Made by a program: the position numbers and the translations under genes
The notes under the pieces: model-generated
Databases searched by the model: none
Told to the model about the DNA's origin: nothing
The model's input: the letters and a program-made list of their open reading frames with translations, nothing else
Part shown: one piece after another, positions 1 through 8,567 of the stretch
How positions within the stretch are numbered: the first letter of the stretch is position 1
Layout of the letters: every line of letters starts with the position of its first letter
Source of the DNA: Pedobacter gandavensis
Lineage (GTDB): Bacteria > Bacteroidota > Bacteroidia > Sphingobacteriales > Sphingobacteriaceae
Direction of reading: 5' to 3'
NCBI RefSeq assembly: GCF_014172405.1
Contig: NZ_WNXC01000003.1
Span: 186,001 to 250,000, forward strand
DNA length: 64,000 bases

Positions 1-603
1 GGTAAAGGCGATGAGATTTTGGATACCATGGGCAGAAGAGGATTTTACCTTTCTGAACTTTTCAAAATCAAAGAACCTTTTTACCCAATCCTTAGAAAAG
101 GAATAGAACTTGGCCGTTCCTGGATCCGCAAGGAATACCAGATGAAACCATTGCCGCTATTCCTATTGTGGAAAGGGATTTTAAAATACTTATTGGACAA
201 TCCACAATATCGTTATATGTTCGGTCCGGTAAGTATCAGTAATAACTTCTCTAAGTTCTCCAAATCACTGATTGTGGATTACATTACGAAGAACCACTTT
301 GATTACGAACTGGCGGCTTTTGTGAAGCCTAAGAACAAGTTTAAAGCAGACTTATCTGCCATTGACAAAAACCTGTTGGTGGAAAGCAGTGAGTCTTTAA
401 AAGACCTGGATAGTTTGATCTCAGATATTGAGAATACGCACATCAAGATTCCGGTGTTGTTAAGACAATACATGAACCTGAATGCGAAAATCATCTGTTT
501 CAATATTGACCCTAAATTCTCCGACTGCCTGGATGGATTCCTCCTGGTAGATATGCAGAACATTCCTGCAGAAATGTTGGAGAAGGTTGGCAAGAACTTC
601 TAA
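1..603 (+). CDS. C-terminal part of a GNAT-type N-acyltransferase / lysophospholipid acyltransferase-like protein (5' end outside window)
   Basis: The reading frame is open from base 1, so the gene begins before the window; about 200 residues are visible. The segment KGDEILDTMGRRGFY followed by W(I)RKEYQMKPLPLFLLWKGI and FGPVSISN matches my recollection of the hemolysin/OlsB-type GNAT domain that makes lyso-ornithine lipids. In many Bacteroidota this domain is the C-terminal half of a longer protein whose N-terminal half is a PlsC-like acyltransferase. The likely role is aminolipid synthesis at the inner membrane. The end of the frame lies inside a perfect palindrome that serves as the terminator. 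Family assignment is from motif memory; the fusion partner cannot be seen. Confidence 0.7.
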   Translation, partial: GKGDEILDTMGRRGFYLSELFKIKEPFYPILRKGIELGRSWIRKEYQMKPLPLFLLWKGILKYLLDNPQYRYMFGPVSISNNFSKFSKSLIVDYITKNHFDYELAAFVKPKNKFKADLSAIDKNLLVESSESLKDLDSLISDIENTHIKIPVLLRQYMNLNAKIICFNIDPKFSDCLDGFLLVDMQNIPAEMLEKVGKNF

Positions 604-648
604 ATAAACAAAAGCCCCGATAGATCTATCGGGGCTTTTGTTTATTTA
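601..648. terminator. Bidirectional intrinsic terminator, 48-base perfect palindrome
   Basis: Bases 601-624 are the exact reverse complement of 625-648. The GC core is AGCCCCGATAG and its complement, flanked by A runs and T runs on both sides, so it can terminate transcripts from both directions. The TAA stop of the preceding gene is itself the outer end of the palindrome. The convergent pseudogene at 671-1045 would use the same hairpin. Confidence 0.9.
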
Positions 649-670
649 CCTATTGTTAAAAATATCTTTT

Positions 671-1045
671 TTATTCAGCCCTTAATTTACGGATCTCTTC
701 GAGAGCCTGCACGTCAAGTTGATCTTTTGGACGATTGACAACTTTTTTATTTTCTATCAACTGGTTGATGTGAAGAAATGGAATATTCACGGCTTCAATA
801 TCGGCAATAGAAGCCATCTGTAAGCACTCATCAAATGTATAGCCTTCAAAACCTTTCATGTCTACTAAAATATCCAATCTTAAGCCATTATTAAGATGAA
901 ATTCAGTCCAACCAGTCACGAACTGCATATAATCTACCCACCTACCATAATATATTTAACATCACATTCCTGAAGTGCTCTCCAAAAATTTAATATTTCT
1001 TCATCAAAAACATCCACTAAGTTACTTGCTAATAAATGGTTTGTG
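671..1045 (-). pseudogene. Remnant of a nucleotidyltransferase (AbiEii/DUF6036-like) gene with an internal deletion
   Basis: Two pieces in different frames sit end to end. The upstream piece (about 1045 down to 934) reads LVDVFDEEILNFWRALQ, then VKYIMVGG, and stops at TAG 934-936. The downstream piece (671-928, 85 residues) reads MQFVTGWTEFHLNNGLRLDI and continues to the stop. In intact relatives as I recall them, the VGG is followed by the G-S/T-x-D-x-D catalytic region before the second piece. About 50 codons with the catalytic aspartates therefore seem to be deleted, and the junction is frameshifted. It lies just after a small broken frame (1022-1186), like a toxin-antitoxin-style pair. 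The downstream piece could still be translated as an 85-residue peptide, but it has no active site. Confidence 0.7.
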
Positions 1046-1186
1046 GGAAATCGTTGCTTTGCTCATCGTTTGATGAATTTTGAACAAACGTGTGGCCATT
1101 TCAAAGCGTTATTTGTAGCTTCTCTTCAAGCCTTCTTTTAAAAGCTCTATTTCGGCCTGCTCAAATCCTTGCTTACTTTTTTCCAT
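1022..1186 (-). pseudogene. Small partner gene of the nucleotidyltransferase, interrupted by an in-frame stop
   Basis: ATG at 1186 opens MEKSKQGFEQAEIELLKEG..., reaches a TAA at 1109-1111 after 25 codons, and the same frame then continues RFEMATRLFKIHQTMSK to a second stop at 1022-1024. One nonsense change would turn a roughly 53-residue protein into the present 25-residue product. Position directly before the nucleotidyltransferase remnant suggests it was the partner (antitoxin-like) gene. No family name can be given with confidence. From 1209 to 1290 I see no gene, only A/T-rich spacer. Confidence 0.5.
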
Positions 1187-1293
1187 CACATTGATCTTTA
1201 AAATCATATCAAATTTAAATAAAAGGCATCCAATGAACAAGGCATACTTAGGATATATAAGAACCTTCCATTGGAAAAAGTTAATAACACCAA

Positions 1294-1330
1294 AAAACCC
1301 CTTGAAGTATTACACTCCAAGGGGTTTCTT
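1294..1330 (-). terminator. Intrinsic terminator after the lipoprotein gene
   Basis: AAACCCCTTG at 1295-1304 pairs with CAAGGGGTTT at 1318-1327. It lies directly downstream of the stop of the 1351-2745 gene on the minus strand and is followed by A/T-rich sequence. Confidence 0.85.
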
Positions 1331-1350
1331 ATTTAGAATATCTACGCTAC

Positions 1351-2745
1351 TTAGAATGTCGCACCAGTAGCTGCTACAGAACCTGCTTTCAATAAGAAGT
1401 TAGGAGCAGTTAAATTAAATGGACTTTCCAACAATGCAGCTGCAGCAGTTGCATCAATAAAGGTATTTCCGTTTGTAGTCAGGTAAGTTTTAAGCAAATC
1501 TGCAGTCGCAAAAGATGGTGTTGCACCGCTGGCCACAATATCTTTACCCACTGTAAACGATTGGTAAATGTTATTTTTGATCAATGAGTTTCCTGCGGTA
1601 GTCGCAACTAAAGCATCACCGGTTTCTTTATCACGGATATCAATACCGTATCTAAATCCGACGAAGACAGAGTTTGCCAATACCATTTTAGAACCTCTTC
1701 TCCATAAGTTAGCATATTCATGTTTTCCATCAGCAGTAGTACCAGGACCAATTAAAGTCATGTTTGAAATTACCGGACGCGTTCTTGGACTAGAATCCCA
1801 AACTTTCTCAGAGTTATCAGACTCAATACCGTTAGACTGACCAGCCTGATCTGCTAATTCTGGATTTCTTTGTGCTACTAAGTATTGTAGTTTACCAGAG
1901 AAACCATTGTCAAAATCAAACACATCATCAACATTTGCAATAGAAACAAGGTGTTTCGCGTTTACAGTACCTCCAAACCATTCGAATGAATCATCACCAG
2001 AGTAAGAAACCTGAACGTAATCTACCACAGTTTTAGAACCTACAGAACCAAAAGTAATCCCGTTGATCTCATTGTTGGTTGCATAAGCAATACCAGGGAA
2101 TTCTACACGTACATATTTAAGTACACCAGAGTTGTCATCAGGAATAGTACCACCGTGATTTCCTTCAGGAAGTGTTAAACCACCTTCAATTAAACCTTCA
2201 CCACCAGGGATGTTGTTGGTAGACTTACCAAGAATGATAATCCCACCCCAATCACCAGGAGCTCTGTTTCCTACGGCTTCGTTTGAAGTAAATACAATTG
2301 GTTTTGCAGCAGTTCCTTCGGCATTAATTTTACCGCCACGAGTAACTACTAATGTAGCTTTAGAAACTTTATCACCACGGATTACTGTACCAGCGGGAAT
2401 CGTTAAAGTAGCCCCACTTTTAACATATACAAATCCTTTCAACAAATAAACTACTGAAGCATCTAAAGTCATGTTACCAGAAATATCACCTGATAAGGTA
2501 ACTGTAGGCGTGCCATAAAACGCTGTTTTCGGTGTGAAGTTAGTCCAGCCAGCGGTCCAGTCTGTAGTACCAAATGCACCTTTATAACTTACTTTATCAA
2601 AAAACGCATCTGCCAGTGTACCAGGAACAGCTGGGTCAACAATAGGATCAATAACTGCATCGCCACCGCTTTTTTTACAGCTAGTTATTGCTGTCGCTCC
2701 TGTAACTAATAATGCTAACAGGCTTAAGTTTAATCTATTTTTCAT
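1351..2745 (-). CDS. Outer-membrane beta-helix lipoprotein paired with a TonB-dependent receptor
   Basis: A 464-residue protein with a lipoprotein signal peptide ending ATAITSCKKS (Cys about residue 23), so it is probably lipid-anchored. Residues of about 70-330 are rich in Gly, Val, Asn and Asp with beta-helix-like turns (for example KSGATLTIPAGTVIRGDK, then GGKINAEGTAAKPIVFTS), the pattern of secreted right-handed beta-helix proteins of Bacteroidota. It is the second gene of a leftward pair behind the TonB receptor at 2844-5627, separated by 98 bases that contain both Pho-box-like repeats and a strong hairpin. It probably acts as a surface accessory to that receptor, by analogy with SusD, although it is unrelated to SusD. 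Substrate is unknown; phosphate-starvation control is inferred only from the repeats. Confidence 0.75.
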   Translation of the reverse strand: MKNRLNLSLLALLVTGATAITSCKKSGGDAVIDPIVDPAVPGTLADAFFDKVSYKGAFGTTDWTAGWTNFTPKTAFYGTPTVTLSGDISGNMTLDASVVYLLKGFVYVKSGATLTIPAGTVIRGDKVSKATLVVTRGGKINAEGTAAKPIVFTSNEAVGNRAPGDWGGIIILGKSTNNIPGGEGLIEGGLTLPEGNHGGTIPDDNSGVLKYVRVEFPGIAYATNNEINGITFGSVGSKTVVDYVQVSYSGDDSFEWFGGTVNAKHLVSIANVDDVFDFDNGFSGKLQYLVAQRNPELADQAGQSNGIESDNSEKVWDSSPRTRPVISNMTLIGPGTTADGKHEYANLWRRGSKMVLANSVFVGFRYGIDIRDKETGDALVATTAGNSLIKNNIYQSFTVGKDIVASGATPSFATADLLKTYLTTNGNTFIDATAAAALLESPFNLTAPNFLLKAGSVAATGATF

Positions 2746-2772
2746 GTCTGTTTATTGTTTGTTCAAATCTAC

Positions 2773-2819
2773 AGCGGCTACATTAATCCAATATTAATCC
2801 GGGATTAAGTGTAGCCGCT
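2773..2819 (-). other. Intergenic hairpin between the TonB receptor and lipoprotein genes
   Basis: AGCGGCTACA then TTAATCC on the left pairs with GGATTAA, one bulged base, then TGTAGCCGCT on the right, giving a 10 + 7 base-pair stem around a 12-base loop. There is no T run after it in either direction, so it looks like an RNA-processing or stability element, or an attenuator, rather than a full terminator. It may set different receptor and lipoprotein levels. Confidence 0.7.
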
Positions 2820-2824
2820 ATATG

Positions 2825-2841
2825 TGTTAAGTTATCGTTAA
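2825..2841 (-). promoter_or_regulatory. Pho-box-like direct repeat before the lipoprotein gene
   Basis: On the minus strand TTAACG, five bases, TTAACA: a two-unit direct repeat with 11-base period. The same layout is found before the receptor gene (5657-5728). OmpR-family regulators such as PhoB/PhoP bind repeats of this period. The site sits immediately after the receptor stop codon (TAG, 2844-2846), which would give the lipoprotein gene its own regulated promoter. Confidence 0.5.
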
Positions 2842-2843
2842 GA

Positions 2844-5627
2844 CTATTTGATTTTGTAAGAGAAGCCAATGGAGATCGAAGAACCAAAACGGTCTGCGAT
2901 GTTTATGTTATCGGTTTTCTTGTCGAAAGACGCGTTTGGATCAGATCCTTTTACTTTTTGATAGTAATAAGCTTTGTTGTTTAGGATATCACTGTAGTTC
3001 AGTTTTACTTCTGCTCTGGACTTCGCAAACTTTTTCGAAACCTGAAGATCCAATACATTTCTTGAATACTCATAAATATCAGGATCTTCTACGTTACCAA
3101 TTGCCCAGATGCGTGGACCAACCCTGTTGTACAATAAAGTGACACCAGTAGGATTTGCAGAAGTACTGCTATAAGTCAATCCAGCATTAATCAAGTATGG
3201 AGACTGTCCTTGCAATGGTCTTACCCCTTTTGCATTGACTAATCTAGAAACAACTACTTCCGACTTAATATAAGAAGCATTGGTATTGAAAGTAAAGTTG
3301 TTGAATTTCTCTCCCAGGAATTTCAATGATTTTCTGAATTCCAATTCCACACCGAAGACAGTAGCAGATTCAGAATTTGTGTAGCTCAATGACCTGCCAG
3401 AGTTCCCCAATTGTAAAGTCTGCTCTATCGGCGAATCAAAGTACTTATAGAAAGTCGATACCGAGAATGTTTCTCCCGAAGCAGGGTAATAGGCATAACC
3501 TAAATCCAGATTGGTAGTTTTTGATTGTTTCAAATTAGCATTACCCCTAATGTTCATGTTTTTATTGAAGTCATAAAAAGGAAAAGGTGCAAGCTCTCTG
3601 AATTCTGCACGTCCAACAGTTTGGGAAGCAGAAACACGGATATCCGCTTTATCTGTTAAATTATAGATCAGGTTGGCAGATGGCAATAGGTTCACTGCGG
3701 TAGAATCAATATTCACAGGTTTACCATTGTCTACGCTATTCAATTTCAATTGGTAAGACTCTAACCTCGCACCAACACTAAATCTTATTTTCTTGGTCAG
3801 GTAACCATCAAACATCGCATAACCTGCATTCAGGAAGGCACTCGCATCATAATGATCGCCACCGTTGGTAATCTCATCATATACAAATCCATTTGGACGG
3901 ATATTTTCCGGAGCAAAGATCTGGTCCTGCGGTAAAGTCAATAAAGAATTATCAAAATTACCGTTTCTGATGAAACCTAGAATTCTTGCATTGAAATCAC
4001 GTTTTCTATACTGGCCAAAATAACCGAACTTAATTTTGTTCTTATCCTGGAACCAGGAAACCGGAATCGTAAAGTTTAAGGCACCACCATAAGCATCCTC
4101 ATTCAACTTAGAGTTGAAATTACCCGCAAGTCTGGCATCAGCTGAAGCAGATTGAACTGCAGCTACCCCACCTTTAGAATATTCCATACGTTTATAACCA
4201 GGCTCTTTCCGATCCGTATTCGCATAGTTCAGGTTCCAGTCCATTTTGATTTTACTGTCTTCGCTTAGTAAATGCTCACCAGTTAATTGGTTGCTCAATA
4301 AAGAACGTTGTAATAAGTAATCACCGGTTCTGATAAACTCACCACCTGAATCGTCTTTACCTTCACGTAAAGTAAACTGGTTTTCAAGTACCCTGTTATA
4401 GATGTTTTTTAAGGTGATTTTATTGGTACCCCAAGAGTAAGCGAAGTTGGCTAAAGCACCGATATTGGTATTGAAGTTATATTGATTGTCATGAAACTGA
4501 TCACCCAATGCCTGTCCGGTATAAGCCTTCTGGTCTGAGGTTTTCAATTTCTCATCATATCTGTAAGTTAATGACAATACTGTTCCGAATTTAGAATCGT
4601 CTTTAAACACTTTACTTGTACCGTAATTCAATTGAAAGATCGGCCCCAGTTTAGCGGTCACTTTGTTATAACCCCAGTTATTTTTGAATTGTCTGGATAA
4701 GTTAAATCTTTCTGCTGAATTAGGTTCCAGCGCTCTGAACACATCCGTAGATGGGAAGCCTTTTGGAATATCTCTTCCTTTATCATAAATCCCTAAAGCT
4801 TCCAGACCACCTCTTGGTGCTACATAAAAATCTTTAAAGGCCGATTGCATATTGATAGACGTTCCTAAAGATAAATTCAGGAAAGGATTATCTGGAAAGT
4901 CTTTAGTCGTGATCTGTACCACACCACCCGAGAAATCAGCTGGGATATCTGCGGATGCAGTTTTGTTGATTACAATGGCATCGATCAGGTTGGAAGGTAA
5001 GATGTCAAAAGAAAATGCTCTTTTATCTACTTCCGTATTTGGAAGCATGGAGTTGTTCAGCATGGCTGAGTTATAGCGATCAGATAATCCACGAACAATC
5101 ACAAACTTGTTGTCCTGGATACTGGCACCACTCACACGTTTCAACACTTCCGAAGTATTTTTATCAGGGCTCTTTCTAATCAGCTCTGCGGAGATCCCGC
5201 TTGAAATGCTGATGCTGGATTTCTGATTCGCAAATAGCGTATTCACCGATTCCTTACTTGCACTTGCGGTAATCACCACTTCGTTTAAGTCGTTGGTAGA
5301 AGATTCAGCCAATATAAAATCTACACTGGTAGCACCACTTGCCTTAACTTCTATATCGGTAATTCTTTTTGTGGTGTAGCCAATATAAGAAGACTCCACA
5401 ATATACTTACCAGCAGTCAGGCCGCTAATGATATATCTTCCTTCCACATCCGTAGAAGCCCCTTTAGTGGTACCCGCTATTTTAACAGTCACACCGATCA
5501 GTGTTTCCCCTGTTTTTTTATCAGATACTTTACCAGAAATTTTGCCGGTTTGAGCAAACACTGCGCTGCCAATAATGACGAATAAAACAGTAATTAATGC
5601 CTTTTTAAGATGTAGTTGTGATTTCAC
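2844..5627 (-). CDS. TonB-dependent receptor with N-terminal carboxypeptidase-like domain
   Basis: A 927-residue outer-membrane transporter. A signal peptide (about 1-25, ending SAVFAQ) is followed by a CarboxypepD_reg-like beta-sandwich (about 28-115, GKISGKVSDKKTGETLIGVTV), a plug domain (about 130-240, with VIVRGLSDRYNSAMLNN and GGVVQITTKDFP) and a beta-barrel to the C terminus (SISIGFSYKIK). It imports a ligand across the outer membrane using TonB energy. It lacks the SusC hallmark GANGVLVITT and has no SusD partner; its partner is the beta-helix lipoprotein downstream. Pho-box-like repeats precede it. Barrel family resembles receptors annotated simply as TonB-dependent receptor; substrate not determined, phosphate or an organophosphate is only a hypothesis. 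Confidence 0.85.
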   Translation of the reverse strand: MKSQLHLKKALITVLFVIIGSAVFAQTGKISGKVSDKKTGETLIGVTVKIAGTTKGASTDVEGRYIISGLTAGKYIVESSYIGYTTKRITDIEVKASGATSVDFILAESSTNDLNEVVITASASKESVNTLFANQKSSISISSGISAELIRKSPDKNTSEVLKRVSGASIQDNKFVIVRGLSDRYNSAMLNNSMLPNTEVDKRAFSFDILPSNLIDAIVINKTASADIPADFSGGVVQITTKDFPDNPFLNLSLGTSINMQSAFKDFYVAPRGGLEALGIYDKGRDIPKGFPSTDVFRALEPNSAERFNLSRQFKNNWGYNKVTAKLGPIFQLNYGTSKVFKDDSKFGTVLSLTYRYDEKLKTSDQKAYTGQALGDQFHDNQYNFNTNIGALANFAYSWGTNKITLKNIYNRVLENQFTLREGKDDSGGEFIRTGDYLLQRSLLSNQLTGEHLLSEDSKIKMDWNLNYANTDRKEPGYKRMEYSKGGVAAVQSASADARLAGNFNSKLNEDAYGGALNFTIPVSWFQDKNKIKFGYFGQYRKRDFNARILGFIRNGNFDNSLLTLPQDQIFAPENIRPNGFVYDEITNGGDHYDASAFLNAGYAMFDGYLTKKIRFSVGARLESYQLKLNSVDNGKPVNIDSTAVNLLPSANLIYNLTDKADIRVSASQTVGRAEFRELAPFPFYDFNKNMNIRGNANLKQSKTTNLDLGYAYYPASGETFSVSTFYKYFDSPIEQTLQLGNSGRSLSYTNSESATVFGVELEFRKSLKFLGEKFNNFTFNTNASYIKSEVVVSRLVNAKGVRPLQGQSPYLINAGLTYSSTSANPTGVTLLYNRVGPRIWAIGNVEDPDIYEYSRNVLDLQVSKKFAKSRAEVKLNYSDILNNKAYYYQKVKGSDPNASFDKKTDNINIADRFGSSISIGFSYKIK

Positions 5628-5656
5628 TTTTCCCTGTTATTTGTTTCAGGCAAAGC

Positions 5657-5728
5657 TATTACCACAATGTTAGGCCTATATTAGCTGGAAATTACCATTT
5701 GTTTACCACAGTGTTAACTTCATGTTAA
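5657..5728 (-). promoter_or_regulatory. Two clusters of Pho-box-like direct repeats before the TonB receptor
   Basis: On the minus strand, TTAACA (5728-5723), five bases, TTAACA (5717-5712), five bases, then a weaker GTAAAC (5706-5701). A second cluster, CTAACA (5673-5668), five bases, GTAATA (5662-5657), lies 44 bases closer to the gene, four 11-base periods away. Regular TTAACA repeats at 11 bases match the general architecture of PhoB/PhoP sites and of OmpR-family sites in general. The identity of the regulator is inferred, the repeats are directly visible. Confidence 0.55.
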
Positions 5729-5740
5729 ATGGGGTTTGGT

Positions 5741-6259
5741 TTAATATTTCAACCCGATTTTTTTGCATATAAAGTGCAATAACCAAATTGGGCCGATTAA
5801 CAAAAACTTAACATCTTCTAAAAATGAAGGTTTCTTGCCTTCGATCTTATGGCCGATAAACTGACCAATCCAGGCGCCTACAAAGATCACTGCACAAACC
5901 AACCAAACTGCTGGTCCGCCAGCCAATTCCCACTTTTCCAACATCACGATAAAGAAGGACATCAGACAGATCAGCAATAGCATCAGGTAAGACATGATCG
6001 GAGAAAGCTTGTAATAATAATACACAGAGAAAGCGATCAGGAAAGAAGCCCAATTCACAAATCCATTGTACTTACCCAGAAAGGCAAGATATGGAAAAGG
6101 GATCGCCCATACTAAGCCCAACAAGCTAAAAACAATTAATGGCACACATATCCAATGGATCATCTCATTGGTGTGATTTTGATGGCTTTCTGCATATTTA
6201 TCAAAAAGAACATCCACTTTGCTTTGCTCTACTGCTTTCGTCTTCATGTGTTTCTTCAT
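5741..6259 (-). CDS. Mpo1-like (DUF962) membrane protein
   Basis: A 172-residue protein (168 if it starts at the second Met). It contains DKYAESHQNHTNEMIHWICVP near residues 23-45 and GQFIGHKIEGKKPSFLED near 130, the paired His-rich motifs of the DUF962/YGL010w family, with about four membrane segments in between. The yeast member Mpo1 is an Fe(II)-dependent dioxygenase acting on 2-hydroxy fatty acids; the conserved histidines seen here are those expected to bind iron. Bacterial members are mostly uncharacterised. It is separated from rny by a terminator at 6300-6327 and probably has its own promoter in the 40 bases before it. Confidence 0.8.
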   Translation of the reverse strand: MKKHMKTKAVEQSKVDVLFDKYAESHQNHTNEMIHWICVPLIVFSLLGLVWAIPFPYLAFLGKYNGFVNWASFLIAFSVYYYYKLSPIMSYLMLLLICLMSFFIVMLEKWELAGGPAVWLVCAVIFVGAWIGQFIGHKIEGKKPSFLEDVKFLLIGPIWLLHFICKKIGLKY

Positions 6260-6299
6260 CTTTTGTAGCGATTCGATATTAGATTGGAGTAAAAATAAA

Positions 6300-6327
6300 G
6301 AAAGCGATGGATAATTCCACCGCTTTC
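6300..6327 (-). terminator. Intrinsic terminator of rny
   Basis: On the minus strand GAAAGCGGTGG pairs with CCATCGCTTTC (one G-U pair), loop of six bases, followed by a T-rich stretch (complement of 6289-6299). It closes the leftward zapA-rny transcription unit before the DUF962 gene. Confidence 0.85.
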
Positions 6328-6372
6328 ATTTTAAATATTACTGTGCTTAATTGCTTAAGCCTTAATTGTCAA

Positions 6373-7935
6373 TTATTTCGCAAAAGAAACAGATCTGGTT
6401 TCCCTGATTACTGTGACTTTAATCTGACCTGGGTAAGTCATCTCTGTTTGAATGCGGTTAGAGATATCGGCTGCTAACAATTCTGCCTGCTGATCCGTTA
6501 CTCTTTCACTTTCTACCACTACCCTAAGTTCTCTACCTGCCTGAATCGCGAAAGTCTTCTCTACACCAGGGTAAGAAAGTGCCAGTTCTTCCAGTTCTTT
6601 CAAACGCTTGATATAGCTTTCTACGACCTCACGACGGGCACCTGGACGCGCACCAGAGATGGCATCACATGCCTGAACGATTGGTGAAATCATAGAAGTC
6701 ATCTCGATCTCGTCATGGTGAGCACCAATGGCATTACAAATTTCAGGGTGTTCCTTATATTTTTCCGCCAATTGCATTCCTAAGATTGCGTGAGGCAATT
6801 CTGGATTGTCATCAGGTACTTTACCTATATCGTGTAATAATCCCGCACGTTTCGCCATTTTAGCATTTAAGCCTAATTCAGCAGCCATCGTCGCACAGAA
6901 ATTAGCCACCTCACGAGAGTGATGTAATAAATTCTGTCCGTAAGAAGAACGGTAACGCATACGTCCCACCATTCTGATCAATTCCGGGTGTAAACCATGA
7001 ATCTGTAAATCGATCACGGTACGTTCACCGATTTCTACGATTTCATCTTCAATTTGTTTCTTTGTTTTAGCAACGACCTCTTCGATACGTGCCGGGTGAA
7101 TCCGACCATCGGTTACCAAACGGTGTAATGCCAAACGGGCAATCTCTCTTCTTACCGGGTCAAAACCTGATAAAATGATCGCTTCCGGTGTATCATCAAC
7201 AATGATTTCAATTCCTGTAGCGGCTTCTAAAGCACGAATGTTACGTCCTTCTCTACCAATTACACGACCTTTAATCTCATCACTTTCAATATGGAAGATC
7301 GAAACTGTATTTTCAATCGCTGCTTCTACTGCAGTACGTTGAATCGTTTGAATCACCACCTTTTTCGCTTCTTTCGTCGCGGTTAGTTTGGCTTCATCCA
7401 CGATATCTTTCACCTGAATCATCGCCTGCGTACGGGCTTCCTGCTTCATGTTTTCTACCAATTGGTTTTTCGCTTCTTCAGCGCTAAGACCGGCAATGGT
7501 TTCCAACTGTTTCACATGCTGATTTTTCAACAGGTCTACTTCTTCCTGTTTCTTGATTGCTACTTCCGTTTGCTTCTCCAGGTTCTTTTTGGTGTTGTCC
7601 AGATCCTGCTCCTTACGGTTCATGTTCTCCAAACGCTGATTTACAGACTGTTCTTTCTGCTTCATTGCGTTTTCACGCTGATTGATCTGGTTGTTTTTTG
7701 TATTTACTTCCTGCTCATGCTCAGACTTCAATTGTAAAAACTTTTCCTTTGCTTCCAGTAACTTGTCTTTCCTTAGAATTTCAGCTTTACTTTCTGCATC
7801 CTTAAGCATCTTTTTTACCTTGGTCTGTGCGGCAATCTCCTGGTTTTTAAGCAAGGTGCGCAGCAGGTATCTACCTACTACAACGCCAACAACTAGGCCG
7901 GCCAGTACATATCCAATTATTCCTACTATTTCCAT
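6373..7935 (-). CDS. rny: Ribonuclease Y
   Basis: A 520-residue membrane-anchored endoribonuclease that initiates mRNA decay. An N-terminal membrane helix (about 3-24) leads into a long Lys/Glu/Gln coiled coil (about 30-180), a KH domain with [10 protein letters not shown] near residue 220, and an HD domain with the metal-binding LLHDIGK near residue 368 and GAHHDE further on. Length and order match the family. It follows zapA on the same strand with a 309-base gap that may hold a structured RNA (see 7945-8105). Confidence 0.97.
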   Translation of the reverse strand: MEIVGIIGYVLAGLVVGVVVGRYLLRTLLKNQEIAAQTKVKKMLKDAESKAEILRKDKLLEAKEKFLQLKSEHEQEVNTKNNQINQRENAMKQKEQSVNQRLENMNRKEQDLDNTKKNLEKQTEVAIKKQEEVDLLKNQHVKQLETIAGLSAEEAKNQLVENMKQEARTQAMIQVKDIVDEAKLTATKEAKKVVIQTIQRTAVEAAIENTVSIFHIESDEIKGRVIGREGRNIRALEAATGIEIIVDDTPEAIILSGFDPVRREIARLALHRLVTDGRIHPARIEEVVAKTKKQIEDEIVEIGERTVIDLQIHGLHPELIRMVGRMRYRSSYGQNLLHHSREVANFCATMAAELGLNAKMAKRAGLLHDIGKVPDDNPELPHAILGMQLAEKYKEHPEICNAIGAHHDEIEMTSMISPIVQACDAISGARPGARREVVESYIKRLKELEELALSYPGVEKTFAIQAGRELRVVVESERVTDQQAELLAADISNRIQTEMTYPGQIKVTVIRETRSVSFAK

Positions 7936-7944
7936 TTTAATTCA

Positions 7945-8105
7945 TCTGTATTTATATATTTCCCTTGTCTTTCGGGCAGAACAACTGATTGTATCCCTCT
8001 CCCATCCTGACAACGTAAATTTTGCCTGTAAAAAAACCGCAACTGAATTCTTAAAGTCCCACGTATTAAAAACCTCAACGAGTTATAATTAGAATTTAAG
8101 TCATT
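7945..8105 (-). ncRNA. Candidate structured RNA (possibly 6S RNA) between zapA and rny
   Basis: The 309 bases between zapA and rny hold no convincing gene. On the minus strand a segment with unusually many G residues includes GGCA...GUUGU pairing with ACAAU...UGCC around a purine-rich loop (about 7965-8028), preceded by U-rich stretches. My recollection is that Bacteroidota often carry ssrS-type 6S RNA in this zapA/rny interval, and the zapA neighbour is classical for ssrS in other phyla. I could not fold a full 6S open-bubble hairpin by eye and found no clear promoter, so this is a positional guess; a long regulatory leader of rny is the main alternative. Confidence 0.3.
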
Positions 8106-8244
8106 TTCAGGTACATAAATGTAGATGAAATACACCCTCTTAATTCTATAAATATTGAAGTGTTAAGTTTTTAAAATTGTGAAACTCAAAAATCTAGCTG
8201 CGGCTATATCTTTGTGCTAATCTTAACTCATATAAAGAACGATC

Positions 8245-8535
8245 CTATTTGGAGAAAAAATCATTTAATAAACTATCCAATTCCTCTACCTTCTCGGCGA
8301 CTACAGTATCCTGATCCTGGACCTTGTTCTCTACCCTCAGTACTGCTGTTGCATAATGCAGCACTGCCATAGAAAGCAAATCCTGTTTATCCCTAACTGC
8401 ATAATTTTCCTGATAGTCTTTTATGCGCTCATTGATAATCTTTGCTGCCCGCCTCACAATTTCTTCCTCTTCCGTATTTACCTTTAAAGGATAGATACGA
8501 TCGGAAATAGTTATTTTTATAGAGATTTCTCCCAT
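8245..8535 (-). CDS. zapA: Cell division protein ZapA
   Basis: A 96-residue protein starting MGEISIKITISDRIYPLKV, with EEEEIVRRAAKIINERI and LLSMAVLHYATAVLRVE, the ZapA N-terminal strand-turn-helix followed by a C-terminal coiled coil. ZapA bundles FtsZ filaments at the division ring. It is preceded by a small coiled-coil gene on the same strand (32-base gap), an arrangement usual in Bacteroidota. Confidence 0.92.
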   Translation of the reverse strand: MGEISIKITISDRIYPLKVNTEEEEIVRRAAKIINERIKDYQENYAVRDKQDLLSMAVLHYATAVLRVENKVQDQDTVVAEKVEELDSLLNDFFSK

Positions 8536-8567
8536 TTCTTAGCTTTGTTTCACTTTTTCTGTTTTTC

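Noticed and set aside
1568..2449. Plus-strand frames inside the lipoprotein gene
   Set aside because: Shadow frames without domains or starts in context.
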